Shown piece after piece: positions 18,026 to 27,470 of a stretch of DNA of 64,000 bases (within the stretch, counting starts at the first letter, position 1; every line of letters begins with the position of its first letter). The translations under genes and the position numbers were made by a program. The notes beneath the pieces were generated by a model. The model was not told the origin of the DNA and did no database searches. It saw only the letters and a list, made by a program, of their open reading frames with translations. The stretch comes from an uncultured Clostridia bacterium. Its GTDB lineage: Bacteria > Bacillota > Clostridia > Peptostreptococcales > Anaerovoracaceae. The stretch is taken from the NCBI GenBank assembly GCA_938046095.1, contig CALIXS010000026.1:1-64000 (forward strand), written 5' to 3'.

Positions 18026-19036
18026 ATGTTTAAGGTAGTGCGTCTTTTCCCTTACGAAGGCGGAATTGCGACTGAACAGAAGGTGCTGGACGGGATCGCG
18101 GAGGTTGTCGAGCGTCCGTGTTATTCCGAGGACGATGTCATCGCGAACGCAAAAGATGCGGACGCCGTTATCGCCTGCTATGAGAAGATAACTCCGCGCG
18201 TGATGGATGCTCTTCCAAATTTGAAACTGGCGGCATATAAGTCGATCGGATTTAACAATATAGACCTCGACTATGCAACCGTGATAGGACTTCCGGTCAC
18301 GCATATTGCCACATATTGTATCAAAGAGGTTGCAGATTACGTTACACTCGCAATATTAAACGCCTCCCGCAGGTTCGTCCACTTTCACGATGCCGTAATA
18401 AAGGACAAAGAATGGCGCTGGGATCTTTTCCTTGATATACGCAGATTTGAGTGTGAAACGGTAGGCCTTTACGGATTTGGGAATATTCCTCGTCTCGTAG
18501 CGGAAAGGCTTCAGCCGTTCGGATGTAAAATACTTGCATATGATCCATACATTGATCAGTCGCTCGGTGATAAATACCGAGTAGAATTGGTGTCGTCGGA
18601 GGATGAACTGATGGCAAGATCCGATTATCTGAGCATACAACTGAATCTGAATCCTCAGACATCAAAGATGTTCAATAAAGAACGCTTTTCCAAAATGAAG
18701 GACGGAGCCGTATTTATCAACAGCGCACGCGGGGGGCTCGTCGACGAGAGCGACTTGATAGATGCTCTTGATTCAGGGAAGCTTAATTTTGCGATTTTGG
18801 ACGTTTTGACGGATGAATACCCTAATCCCGACATACATCCGCTTATAAATCACAAGAAAGTGATTACTACACCTCACATCGCCTTTTATTCACGTGAGGC
18901 GGCGGAACAGGGCAAAGCCGATGCCGCACGCAATGTAAGGCGCTTCTTTGAGGGCGATTTTGAGCACATGGAGCTTGTGAACAAGGTTGAGATGAAAAAG
19001 CCGGATCCGGGACAGCCACGACAAAAAGTGATTTAG
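18026..19036 (+). CDS. D-2-hydroxyacid dehydrogenase (paralogue 2)
   Basis: 336 residues and clearly related along its whole length to the product of 9181-10173 (shared openings VVRLF.Y..G, NSARGG.VDE, LDVLTDEYP, TPHIAFYS). Catalytic arginine, glutamate and histidine are present in NSARGGLVDE, ILDVLTDEYPN and TTPHIAFYS. The cofactor motif reads GFGNIP, so the third glycine of GxGxxG is proline. AGAGGTGG lies before the ATG. Together with paralogue 1 it brackets the TRAP/aminotransferase block, which suggests reduction of 2-oxo acids from transamination. It could alternatively act as a lactate or hydroxyisocaproate dehydrogenase. Confidence 0.86.
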   Translation: MFKVVRLFPYEGGIATEQKVLDGIAEVVERPCYSEDDVIANAKDADAVIACYEKITPRVMDALPNLKLAAYKSIGFNNIDLDYATVIGLPVTHIATYCIKEVADYVTLAILNASRRFVHFHDAVIKDKEWRWDLFLDIRRFECETVGLYGFGNIPRLVAERLQPFGCKILAYDPYIDQSLGDKYRVELVSSEDELMARSDYLSIQLNLNPQTSKMFNKERFSKMKDGAVFINSARGGLVDESDLIDALDSGKLNFAILDVLTDEYPNPDIHPLINHKKVITTPHIAFYSREAAEQGKADAARNVRRFFEGDFEHMELVNKVEMKKPDPGQPRQKVI

Positions 19037-19148
19037 ATAATCCGCCGGCGCGAGCCTTCACCCGTTCCATGCCGCCTCCGCTCGCACTCGGTGTGCAATA
19101 GATGCGGCTCAGGCGCTTAGAAAAAGATTTCCATCGGGAGCGGCCGCC

Positions 19149-20192
19149 TTGAGAGAAGTTCGCTTTGATAATGGCCGCTTTACGTTGATAACGGAATTCC
19201 TATATGATAGAATTCTCCATATGACAGGCGATAATTATAAAAAACGAAAGAGAATATTTGAGATAATACAGATCGGGAATAAGAGAGATGTCATAAGCCG
19301 TGCGTGCGATTTCGTCATTGTAATCGCAATTATACTCAACATAACGGTGACCTTTCTTGAAACCTTCGAGGAGTTGTCGCGTTTCATGACTTTGTTCAGA
19401 GTGACGGAGGACGTGACAGTCATAATGTTCATAGCTGAGTACGCATTAAGAATATGGACGAGCGATTTTTTGTTCCCGGGAAAAGGCAGGGCAGAGGCAG
19501 CTTTTGCATTTATCAGATCTCCTAACGGTGTTATTATGCTGCTTACGATACTTCCGTTTTTTTTCCTGTCAGGTTTTGTCATGTTCAGGATGCTCAGAGT
19601 CGTGAGGATATTGCAGCTCTTCAGGGTCAACGCTTCGATTGACTCGTTCAATGTCATACTTGACGTACTTTACACAAAGAAAAAACAATTGGCGTCCTCG
19701 GTTTTCATCATATTGATTCTAATGTTCGCATCATCACTGTTTATGTACAGTGCCGAGCACGAGGCCCAGCCGGAGGCGTTCAAAAACGCATTTTCCGGAA
19801 TTTGGTGGAGCATGTCTACCATGCTTACTGTGGGATACGGCGACATAAGCCCTGTTACGACGGTAGGTCAGATCATGGGTATCATAATAGCTTTTTTAGG
19901 CGTCGGGGCTGTTGCAATACCTACGGGTATCATATCGGCAGGCTTTGTTGAGAGATATCAGGAAATGCAAAATTCCGAGGAGCCGACGGATATCATACTG
20001 CAGACGGTGGCGATAGATATCGACAGTAAATGGATCGGCATGAGTTCCCACGAGGTGCAGGAGGGCTTCGGCGTGCGCATTGTAATGGCGAGGCGCGGTG
20101 ATGCGCAGATATTGCCGAATTCGGACTATCGCGTATGCATGAGAGATAAGCTCGTTATATATAAAGAGCCGAAGACGCCACAACAAAAATAG
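19149..20192 (+). CDS. voltage-gated-type potassium channel
   Basis: 347-residue six-helix channel. S1-S4 span about residues 50-165, and the S4-like helix RMLRVVRILQLFRV (147-160) has regularly spaced arginines. The pore loop contains the potassium filter TVGYGD at 227-232. The C-terminal 65 residues resemble an RCK-C/TrkA-C cytoplasmic domain. I take the TTG at 19149, which has GGGAG eight bases before it; an ATG at 19221 (residue 25) is possible but lacks a ribosome site. It is a single-gene unit between the dehydrogenase and birA. Confidence 0.85.
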   Translation: MREVRFDNGRFTLITEFLYDRILHMTGDNYKKRKRIFEIIQIGNKRDVISRACDFVIVIAIILNITVTFLETFEELSRFMTLFRVTEDVTVIMFIAEYALRIWTSDFLFPGKGRAEAAFAFIRSPNGVIMLLTILPFFFLSGFVMFRMLRVVRILQLFRVNASIDSFNVILDVLYTKKKQLASSVFIILILMFASSLFMYSAEHEAQPEAFKNAFSGIWWSMSTMLTVGYGDISPVTTVGQIMGIIIAFLGVGAVAIPTGIISAGFVERYQEMQNSEEPTDIILQTVAIDIDSKWIGMSSHEVQEGFGVRIVMARRGDAQILPNSDYRVCMRDKLVIYKEPKTPQQK

Positions 20193-20564
20193 CATAGACA
20201 ACATAGACAATTATAGCATAGGCGAAGATAAGACTCGGCATGTTCGATATGTTTGACATATCCGACATTCTTCGGAACACCCCGGGACACCCGCGCCTTA
20301 AACCTGTGTTACTTAAACTTATGCGACACGAGGCAAAAAGAAGTAATGTCGCATGCGGCAGAACCGAAAACAAAGGCTTGTCGCAGAGAAATTCCCGACG
20401 ACGCGACCTGAACCCACGCGGTTTCGTGCGACACATGCGATTTCATTTTAATTGCGGCTTGATTGCGGTATTTCGGGAAAGTTCGCATACCGGCAAGCTC
20501 ATATATTCGAACTGACTTATATATCTGAACTTATATGTCCGAACGGCTCATACATCTGCAAGGC
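20193..20564. other. gene-free region between channel and birA
   Basis: 372 bases with no convincing gene. It holds a 29-base element (20364-20392, CCGAAAACAAAGG...GCAGAGAAAT) with 24 of 29 positions matching 47296-47324 behind the sigma-54 regulator gene. It also holds a degenerate AT-rich repeat (about 20495-20555) with GAAC..TATAT units. The small frame over 20240-20515 has no ribosome site or recognisable domain. Confidence 0.4.
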
Positions 20565-21533
20565 TTATTCTTTTATTGACACCTCGCCGGTAGTCAGCGT
20601 ATCAATCTCGCGCATGCGGATTCCTTCCATATATTCCACAACGAGGCCTCCGTTGTCTTCGACACCGAGCACCCGCGCACTTACGGAGCGGCCGCCCGAA
20701 ATCGGATTGACTGTTATGTTTTTGCCGATTATGAAGCAGCGACGCCTGTATTCTTTGAGAAAGCTTGTGTCCGGAAACAGGGATAGCATTTTGAGTACGT
20801 TGTTTATGACGGTTCCGGCAAGAGCACTTCTGGAAAAGGAGTCGGCATCCGTGGAAATCGATCCGGCTATGCCGTCAAGCTCCGGCGGGAAGCTGCCCGG
20901 AAAACAATTTATACCGATGCCTGTTATAAGCGAGTCTATGCGCCCTGTTTCAAGGTTGGTCTGAGCCTCTGTGAGAATGCCGCAGACCTTAAGCCCTTTG
21001 TAGAATATATCGTTTACCCATTTGATTTTAGGATTTACACCGCACACCTCGTCGATAGCGTGGCATACGGCGATAGCGGTCGCCATAGTAATGAACGCGG
21101 ACTTATCAAGCTCAAAACGCGGTCTGAATGCGACGCTGATATATACGCCGGTACCGGCCGGAGAAGCAAATTTGCGGCCGAGTCTGCCGCGACCCGCGGT
21201 CTGAGCGTTGGCGATTATGGCTATCGGTTCATCGTCGACGTCTATGGTTTTGGCGTAGCTGTTCGTCGAGTCGATTGTATCAAAAATCTTAAACCTGCAT
21301 GGGAACTTGACGTGTGAACCGATGGATTCCTCGGTAAGAAGATCGGCTTTTTCCATGAGGCGATAGCCCTGACTCGGGCGGCTCAGGATCCTGTAACCTG
21401 TCTTGCGCAGACTCGTGGCCGCTTTGTTGATTGCGGCACGCGAAATACCGAGCTCACGGCCTATTTTTTCACCGGAAACAAAGGAACCGAAGTTTTCATC
21501 TAAAAGTTTCAGAAGTTCCGTCCTCGTAGACAT
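20565..21533 (-). CDS. birA: biotin--protein ligase / biotin operon repressor
   Basis: 322 residues. Activates biotin as biotinyl-AMP and attaches it to carboxylase or decarboxylase biotin domains. The N-terminal winged helix (about 5-65, GEKIGRELGISRAAINKAATSL) marks the bifunctional type that also represses biotin genes. The ligase core has the biotinyl-AMP loop GRGRLGRKF, KWVNDIFYKGLKVCGIL, and a C-terminal SH3-like domain. I choose the ATG at 21533 because AAGGAGA lies six bases upstream; the frame extends further without a start signal. No biotin synthesis or transport genes are nearby. Confidence 0.93.
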   Translation of the reverse strand: MSTRTELLKLLDENFGSFVSGEKIGRELGISRAAINKAATSLRKTGYRILSRPSQGYRLMEKADLLTEESIGSHVKFPCRFKIFDTIDSTNSYAKTIDVDDEPIAIIANAQTAGRGRLGRKFASPAGTGVYISVAFRPRFELDKSAFITMATAIAVCHAIDEVCGVNPKIKWVNDIFYKGLKVCGILTEAQTNLETGRIDSLITGIGINCFPGSFPPELDGIAGSISTDADSFSRSALAGTVINNVLKMLSLFPDTSFLKEYRRRCFIIGKNITVNPISGGRSVSARVLGVEDNGGLVVEYMEGIRMREIDTLTTGEVSIKE

Positions 21534-21973
21534 GCACGTTCTCCTTTTGAACATTCGTAAACCATCGCTTAATTGTATTATACATAGAATTCTGCGGAAT
21601 GTAAACACATTGTAAACATTTACTCGTCGATGAGGTAAATATATATGCAGGCAAGGTTATGCAGTCAGGGTCAAAAGGTTATGGATTGTACTTGAAAAAC
21701 TTTTGCGTAGAACTTTGGGAGAGTAATAAAAAACGCAGCTTGCAGTATTTGAGAAGCTCCTGCAGCGCACGAGAAACCTTCGTCGCGGCGAACGGAACCC
21801 TTCCGCTGCTATAGTATACGGAAACCGGAGTATAACACAGAAAGCGGTTCGGATGTGTCTGCAACCCCTCCGATGCATAGTATGGGGAAACCCTCTGTCT
21901 CCTTTATTTTTACATATATTTATGATAAAATATTTCACTGAGACACGTAAGAAAGGAAATCAGCAGCGTTACA
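21534..21973. other. gene-free region between birA and the CNNM gene
   Basis: 440 bases without a convincing gene. Two related stretches occur: TATAGTATACGGAAACCGGAG at about 21810 and CATAGTATGGGGAAACCCTCT at about 21877. The only long frame (minus, 21657-21938) is rich in Arg, Ser and Cys, with no ribosome site. The last 60 bases are AT-rich and include TATGATAAAATATT, a possible -10 region for the next gene. Confidence 0.35.
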
Positions 21974-23257
21974 ATGGATACTCACAGTATCATGCCGCGG
22001 GTCATAGAGATAGCTTTGCTGCTTATAGGCTCAGCATATTTCTCTGCGACCGAAACGGCTTTCACATCGCTAAACAGAATCAGGGTCAAGAATAAGGCTG
22101 ATGCGGGGGATCCGCAGGCGAAGCGAGTGCTCACCCTTGAGCGCGACTACGACAACCTGCTTTCTACGACCCTCGTAGGCAACAATCTCGTCAATATCGC
22201 GATGACGGCTATCGCGACCGTTCTTTTTGTCGATCTGTACGGCGCAAAGGGAACTACCCTGTCGACGGTGGTGATGACCCTTGTCGTGCTTATGTTCGGC
22301 GAGATCACGCCGAAGAGCCTTGCTAAGGAATATCCCGAAAAATTCGCCATATTCTCGGCGCCGTTTATAAATCTGCTGAGGATAGTTCTGACGCCGGTCA
22401 ACTGGCTTTTTGCCAAGTGGAAGAAGCTGCTGTCCGCTTTGTTCAGAATAAAGAGTACAAGGGGGATCACCGAGGATGAGCTCGTTACTATAGTCGACGA
22501 GGCGTACGTATCGGGAGGTATCGATGAAGCGCAGAACAGGCTGCTGCAAAACGCCATAGGCTTCCGTGAGCTCGAGGCGCAGGATGTACTGACGCCTCGC
22601 GTTGATATTGAGGCGATAGAGGTCGATACGCCCGAAGAGGAGATATACGAGCTGTTCAGGACGACAGGCTTTTCACGCCTTCCCGTGTATGAAGACGACC
22701 TCGACAAGATACTCGGGGTTCTCAATCAAAAGGATTTCCACAATTACATATACAAGAACGACAAGACGGTCGCGGACCTGATGAAGCCCGTGATTTATGT
22801 GGCGGGTTCTATGAGGGTCGCCGATCTGCTGCGCAAGCTTCAGGACAACAAATGCCGCATGGCTATAGTAGTCGACGAGTACGGCGGGACTGAGGGTATA
22901 GTGACGGCTGAGGACATAATTGAGGAGCTTGTAGGAGAGATATACGACGAGAGCGATACCGTCGCGGGGCGCGAGATAACTTTGCTCCAGAACGGCAGTT
23001 ACAGGGTTCTGGCGTCGGCGAACGTAGAGAAGATGTTCGATTACTTCGGAGAGGAGCCGAAGATCGACGCGACCACTGTTAACGGCTGGGCTGCGATAGA
23101 ATTAGATAAGCTGCCTCATGCAGGAGATAAATTCGATTACAGAGTCGGAAACAAGTGCTTTCATGCGAGGGTCACAAAGGCTGACGATCGCAAAGCGTTG
23201 GAGATCAATATCAAAGTCGAGAATTTTGATGATGACGCAGAAGGGGAAAACAAATGA
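21974..23257 (+). CDS. CNNM/CorC-type membrane protein with CBS pair (hemolysin C family)
   Basis: 427 residues. An N-terminal DUF21/CNNM transmembrane domain (about 1-190) includes SAYFSATETAFTSLNRIR and GEITPKSLAKEYPEK. Two CBS domains follow (about 205-335, with DVLTPRVDIEAIEVD and MAIVVDEYGGTEGIVTAEDI), then a C-terminal CorC/HlyC domain (about 350-425). Family members take part in magnesium or cobalt homeostasis; the old name hemolysin is misleading. The nearest AAAGGAAA is about 15 bases before the ATG, so the start is less certain. Its stop overlaps the secA start as ATGA. Confidence 0.85.
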   Translation: MDTHSIMPRVIEIALLLIGSAYFSATETAFTSLNRIRVKNKADAGDPQAKRVLTLERDYDNLLSTTLVGNNLVNIAMTAIATVLFVDLYGAKGTTLSTVVMTLVVLMFGEITPKSLAKEYPEKFAIFSAPFINLLRIVLTPVNWLFAKWKKLLSALFRIKSTRGITEDELVTIVDEAYVSGGIDEAQNRLLQNAIGFRELEAQDVLTPRVDIEAIEVDTPEEEIYELFRTTGFSRLPVYEDDLDKILGVLNQKDFHNYIYKNDKTVADLMKPVIYVAGSMRVADLLRKLQDNKCRMAIVVDEYGGTEGIVTAEDIIEELVGEIYDESDTVAGREITLLQNGSYRVLASANVEKMFDYFGEEPKIDATTVNGWAAIELDKLPHAGDKFDYRVGNKCFHARVTKADDRKALEINIKVENFDDDAEGENK

Positions 23258-26103
23258 GCATAATGGAAAAAATCTTTGGCGACTTTAACACCAAGGAGGT
23301 CAAAAAACTTGAGAAGACAGCCGATAAGGTCGAAGCGCTCGACGGCGAGATGCAGAGCCTGTCGGACGATGAGCTCAAGGCAAAGACGTCAGAATTCAAG
23401 CAGAGGCTCGCAGACGGCGAGACTCTCGACGATCTGCTGCCGGAGGCGTTTGCTGTATGCCGCGAGGCGGCGGTCAGAAGCCTCGGCATGAAGCATTTCA
23501 GAGTTCAGATAATAGGCGGAATCGTTCTGCACCAGGGGCGTATCGCCGAGATGAAAACGGGTGAAGGTAAGACGCTCGTCGCAACGCTGGCCGTTTACCT
23601 CAACGCGCTCGAGGGCAAGGGTGTACATGTTGTCACGGTAAACGATTACCTTGCAAAGCGCGACGCTGAATGGATGGGCAAGCTCTACACCTTCCTCGGG
23701 CTGACCGTCGGCTGCGTCATTCACAGCGTTGAGGGTGCCAAGAGAAGAGAGGCGTATAACTGCGATATAACATACGGAACGAACAACGAATTCGGTTTTG
23801 ATTATCTGAGGGACAATATGGTTATATATCGCGAGCAGCTCATGCAAAGACCGCTGCATTACGCGATAATAGACGAGGTCGACTCTATTTTGATAGATGA
23901 AGCGAGAACACCGCTCATAATTTCAGGAAAAGGCGACAAGTCCACCGATCTCTACCAAAAATCGGACCGCTTTGTGCGAACTCTTATACGTTCGACTACG
24001 GATCCGGAGGATAAGGATGCCGAGCCGGACGGCGATTTTACGATAGACGAGAAAGACAAGCAGGCAGCTCTTACGGACGCGGGCATCAGAAAGGCCGAGC
24101 AGTTTTTCGGCGTCGAGAACTTCGGTGATCCCGAGAACATGGAGATAAACCATCACGTGCTTCAGGCGCTCAAGGCGAACAATATTATGGAGCGTGATGT
24201 CGATTATATCGTCAAGGACGGTGAGATCATCATAGTCGATGAATTTACGGGGCGTCTCATGTTCGGAAGGCGTTTCAGCAACGGACTGCATCAGGCTATC
24301 GAGGCGAAGGAACACGTTGCTGTGCGTTCCGAATCCAAGACGCTCGCCACAATTACGCTCCAGAACTATTTCCGCATGTACGGCAAGCTCGCAGGCATGA
24401 CGGGTACCGCCAAGACAGAGGAGGAAGAATTTCGCGAGATTTACAACATGGATGTCGTCGTCATACCGACGAACAAAGAGATCGCGAGAATAGACGATCC
24501 CGATTCCGTATATACGACGGGAAGGGGCAAGTTTCAGGCTCTCGTACGCAGGATAGTCGAGATACATGAGACAGGCCAGCCTGTTCTGGTCGGTACGATA
24601 TCGATCGAAAAATCGGAGCTAATAAGCAATATGCTGAAGAAGTGCGGGGTTGAGCACAACGTACTGAACGCCAAGCAGCATGAAAGGGAGGCCGAAATTG
24701 TCGCCGAAGCGGGACGCAGAGGAATGGTAACTATCGCCACCAACATGGCGGGCCGCGGTACCGATATTATACTCGGAGGAAACCCGGAATTCGAATCAAA
24801 GCGCGAGATGAGAAAGCTCGGTTATACGGACGAGCAGATATCGTTCGCCACAAGTTTTGTCAAGAGCGATGATCCCGAGCTCAACGGGGCGCGCGAAAAA
24901 TTTAATGTCCTCATGGAAACCTTCAAGGCTGAGCGCCAAGCTGAGCATGAGGAGGTCGTCGCGCTCGGAGGATTGTTCATACTCGGCTCGGAGCGTCATG
25001 AGTCAAGGCGTATAGACAATCAGCTTCGCGGACGTTCCGGACGTCAGGGGGACCCCGGGCATACGCAGTTTTTCATATCGCTTGAAGACGATCTGATGAG
25101 GCTTTTCGGCGGAGAGCGCATACAGGCGATAATCAGCAGAGTCGGCGTCGAGGAGGATGAACCGATAGAGACGAGAGTGCTCTCGCGGTCAATCGAAAAT
25201 GCCCAGAAGAAGGTCGAGGGCAAAAACTTCGGTATCAGAAAATATGTTCTTCAATACGACAACGTCATGAACAAGCAAAGGGAGATCATATACTCGGAGA
25301 GGCGCAGAGTTCTTTTCGGTGAGGATCTTCGCGAGCATATAATGAACATGAAAAACACCATGGTTGAAACGATCATAGAGCCTGTAACGATGGCGGGTAA
25401 ATTTCCTGAGGAATGGGACTTCGCCGGAATGAACAGGGATATACACAAGCTGATACCGCTATATAACGGAAAGTCGAGCTATACGCCCGATGAGCTTCGC
25501 ACCATGACGGCGGAGTCTCTGACGGAGGATGTGGAGTTAAGGCTTGACAGGATATATGAGATCAAGGAGCAGGAGATAGGCCCGGAGCGCATGCGTGAGA
25601 TAGAGCGCATGGTGCTGCTCAGAGTTGTTGATAATCTTTGGATGGACCACATAGACGCGATGGATCAGCTTAAGTCCGGCATCGGTCTTAGAGCTATCGG
25701 ACAGCAGGATCCGGCTGCCGAATACGGCAAAGAAGGTTTTGAAATGTGGGAACAGCTCATGGGGGCTATCCAGGAGGATACAGTCAGATATTGCTACGGC
25801 GTTACTATAAACACGGGGACGCAACGCAAGGCGATAGTTACCGGAGGTACGGCATCAAAGTCCGAATACAGAGACGACGATACGCTCCAAAGTGAAAGAG
25901 GGAGACAGTCGGGTCAGGCCGCGGGCATTCCGAAGCAGGGAGCAAAGGTGCCGCCTCGTCAGACTAAGCCCGAAACGGTGAGGCGGGACAGGCCTAAGGT
26001 CGGGAGAAACGATCCGTGCCCGTGCGGAAGCGGCAAAAAATATAAGAACTGTTGCATGAAGAAGGATATGGGACTTGTCGACAATCCTTTCGAAGCACAG
26101 TGA
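23254..26103 (+). CDS. secA: preprotein translocase ATPase SecA
   Basis: 949-residue motor that drives unfolded proteins through SecYEG. Features in order: Walker A MKTGEGKT near 105, DEAD-type Walker B IIDEVDSILIDEA near 210, the preprotein cross-linking region, the second nucleotide-binding half with TNMAGRGTDI, the helical scaffold, and a C-terminal zinc motif DPCPCGSGKKYKNCC. It is about 100 residues longer than the Bacillus protein because of insertions around 240-300 and in the second half (about 530-560), and a longer tail linker. Translation is coupled to the CNNM gene by ATGA. Confidence 0.97.
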   Translation: MSIMEKIFGDFNTKEVKKLEKTADKVEALDGEMQSLSDDELKAKTSEFKQRLADGETLDDLLPEAFAVCREAAVRSLGMKHFRVQIIGGIVLHQGRIAEMKTGEGKTLVATLAVYLNALEGKGVHVVTVNDYLAKRDAEWMGKLYTFLGLTVGCVIHSVEGAKRREAYNCDITYGTNNEFGFDYLRDNMVIYREQLMQRPLHYAIIDEVDSILIDEARTPLIISGKGDKSTDLYQKSDRFVRTLIRSTTDPEDKDAEPDGDFTIDEKDKQAALTDAGIRKAEQFFGVENFGDPENMEINHHVLQALKANNIMERDVDYIVKDGEIIIVDEFTGRLMFGRRFSNGLHQAIEAKEHVAVRSESKTLATITLQNYFRMYGKLAGMTGTAKTEEEEFREIYNMDVVVIPTNKEIARIDDPDSVYTTGRGKFQALVRRIVEIHETGQPVLVGTISIEKSELISNMLKKCGVEHNVLNAKQHEREAEIVAEAGRRGMVTIATNMAGRGTDIILGGNPEFESKREMRKLGYTDEQISFATSFVKSDDPELNGAREKFNVLMETFKAERQAEHEEVVALGGLFILGSERHESRRIDNQLRGRSGRQGDPGHTQFFISLEDDLMRLFGGERIQAIISRVGVEEDEPIETRVLSRSIENAQKKVEGKNFGIRKYVLQYDNVMNKQREIIYSERRRVLFGEDLREHIMNMKNTMVETIIEPVTMAGKFPEEWDFAGMNRDIHKLIPLYNGKSSYTPDELRTMTAESLTEDVELRLDRIYEIKEQEIGPERMREIERMVLLRVVDNLWMDHIDAMDQLKSGIGLRAIGQQDPAAEYGKEGFEMWEQLMGAIQEDTVRYCYGVTINTGTQRKAIVTGGTASKSEYRDDDTLQSERGRQSGQAAGIPKQGAKVPPRQTKPETVRRDRPKVGRNDPCPCGSGKKYKNCCMKKDMGLVDNPFEAQ

Positions 26104-26255
26104 AGCACGAGAAGGCAGGCGCAAATTCCGAAGCCGCTTTGTGCCGTATGACGCATTACGTCGCGTGCCGGTACTAAAGTTACAGACGGCAAAACCGGAG
26201 AAGGCCGTATGCGAGTTCAATTACGTCGCGGGCGTGCCGGAGGAGTGCGGTAACG

Positions 26256-26284
26256 TTGGCCGCTGAAGGCTTGCGGCCTTTTCG
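26256..26284 (+). terminator. terminator after secA
   Basis: GGCCGC (26258-26263) and GCGGCC (26273-26278) form a short GC stem followed by TTTTC. The 26104-26368 gap also has two copies of ATTACGTCGCG and no gene. Confidence 0.65.
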
Positions 26285-26368
26285 GGATATCGAAAACATA
26301 ATAACGGAACTATAACAGCAGGAATGTAATAACAGATAGTTTTTTTAAGAGTGAAAGGAAGTGATGAT

Positions 26369-27470
26369 ATGTTGAAGCTTGACGAGATAAGGCAGGAGCT
26401 GCCCGCAGTCGAGGCTAAACTACATGAGGCAGGTGAGTCCCTTTGACCTTGCAGGTCTCAGGGAACAGATAGCGGAAATGTCGAAGGCGGCTGAGGCGCC
26501 TGATTTCTGGAACGATCAGGAAAAGGCGCAGAGTCTGCTCAAAAAGCGTAAATCGCTCGAAAACACGGTGGACGAATACGATCGCCTCGAAAAGGGATTT
26601 GCCGATATAAGGGATCTCATAGAGATAGCGGAGGAATTGGGCGATGAAGATGAGGCGGATACAGTAGTCGGGACGTTCGGCAAGCTTCGCGAGGATGCGG
26701 AGACATTCAGGCTTCAGACAATGCTCGACGGCAAGTACGATCATAACAGTGCGATACTTGCGGTGCATGCAGGGACAGGCGGTGTCGATGCCATGGACTG
26801 GGCGGGCATGCTTATGAGGATGTATATGCGCTGGGCCGAGAAAAAAGGCTACAAGGTGGATGTGACCGATCTTCAGGACGATACGGAGGCGGGGATAAAG
26901 AGCGTTACGATGATAATAGAGGGAGAAAACGCCTACGGTTATCTGCGCCGCGAAAACGGCGTACACAGGCTTGTCAGGATAAGTCCGTTCAATGCCGCGG
27001 GAAAGCGCCAGACATCGTTTTCGTCGGTCGAGGTGATGCCGGAGATAGAAGACGATATTACAATTGAAATAAATCCGGCAGATATCAAGATCGATACATA
27101 CCGCTCGACCGGAGCCGGAGGGCAGCACGTCAATACGACGGACTCGGCGGTCCGTATAACACACCTGCCGACGAATATAGTCGTCACCTGTCAGAACGAG
27201 CGGAGCCAGCATCAGAATCGTGACGTCGCGATGAAGATACTCGCTTCGAGACTTACAGAGCTGGCCGAACGAGAGCACAAGGAAAGCCTCGACGAGCTTA
27301 AAGGTGATTTCTCACAGATAACATGGGGCTCGCAGATAAGGAATTACGTTTTTCAGCCGTATACTCTCGTCAAGGATCTCAGGACGGGAGCGGAGGTCGG
27401 CAATGTTGGCGCGGTGATGGACGGAGATATAGATTACTTCATCAATGAGGGACTGAAAGCGAGGATATAA
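26369..27470 (+). CDS. prfB: peptide chain release factor 2, with programmed +1 frameshift
   Basis: RF2 recognises UGA and UAA and triggers peptide release. The first frame starts at ATG 26369 (AAAGGAAG upstream) and reads 25 codons to an in-frame TGA at 26444-26446. The ribosome shifts +1 on CTT (26441-26443) and continues at GAC 26445. The shift site CTT TGA C is preceded by the Shine-Dalgarno-like AGGTGAG (26431-26437). The joined protein has 366 residues, the usual RF2 length, with SPF-type specificity lying in domain 2 and the catalytic GGQ in STGAGGQHVN. The arrangement gives autoregulation: low RF2 favours the shift. The C-terminus overlaps the start of the next gene by one base. Confidence 0.96.
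26431..26447 (+). promoter_or_regulatory. RF2 programmed frameshift signal
   Basis: AGGTGAG, TCC, then CTT TGA C. AGGTGA is fully complementary to the 16S rRNA tail, and three bases separate the G at 26437 from the slippery CTT, as in the classic prfB signal. Confidence 0.93.

Noticed and set aside
19185..19213. Promoter-like TTGATA-N17-TAGAAT inside the start of the channel gene
   Set aside because: It would put the transcript start at the ATG 19221 with no ribosome site; the TTG start at 19149 with GGGAG explains the frame better. Noted only as an alternative.
21657..21938. 93-codon minus-strand frame between birA and the CNNM gene
   Set aside because: No ribosome site, biased composition, no recognisable domain.
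26444..26446. TGA early in prfB as a nonsense mutation
   Set aside because: The stop is the programmed frameshift codon; slippery CTT and stimulator are present and the joined length is normal.
26415..27278. Long minus-strand frame of 287 codons opposite prfB
   Set aside because: Exact antisense shadow of a highly conserved gene; no ribosome site and an unnatural Cys/His/Arg-rich composition.
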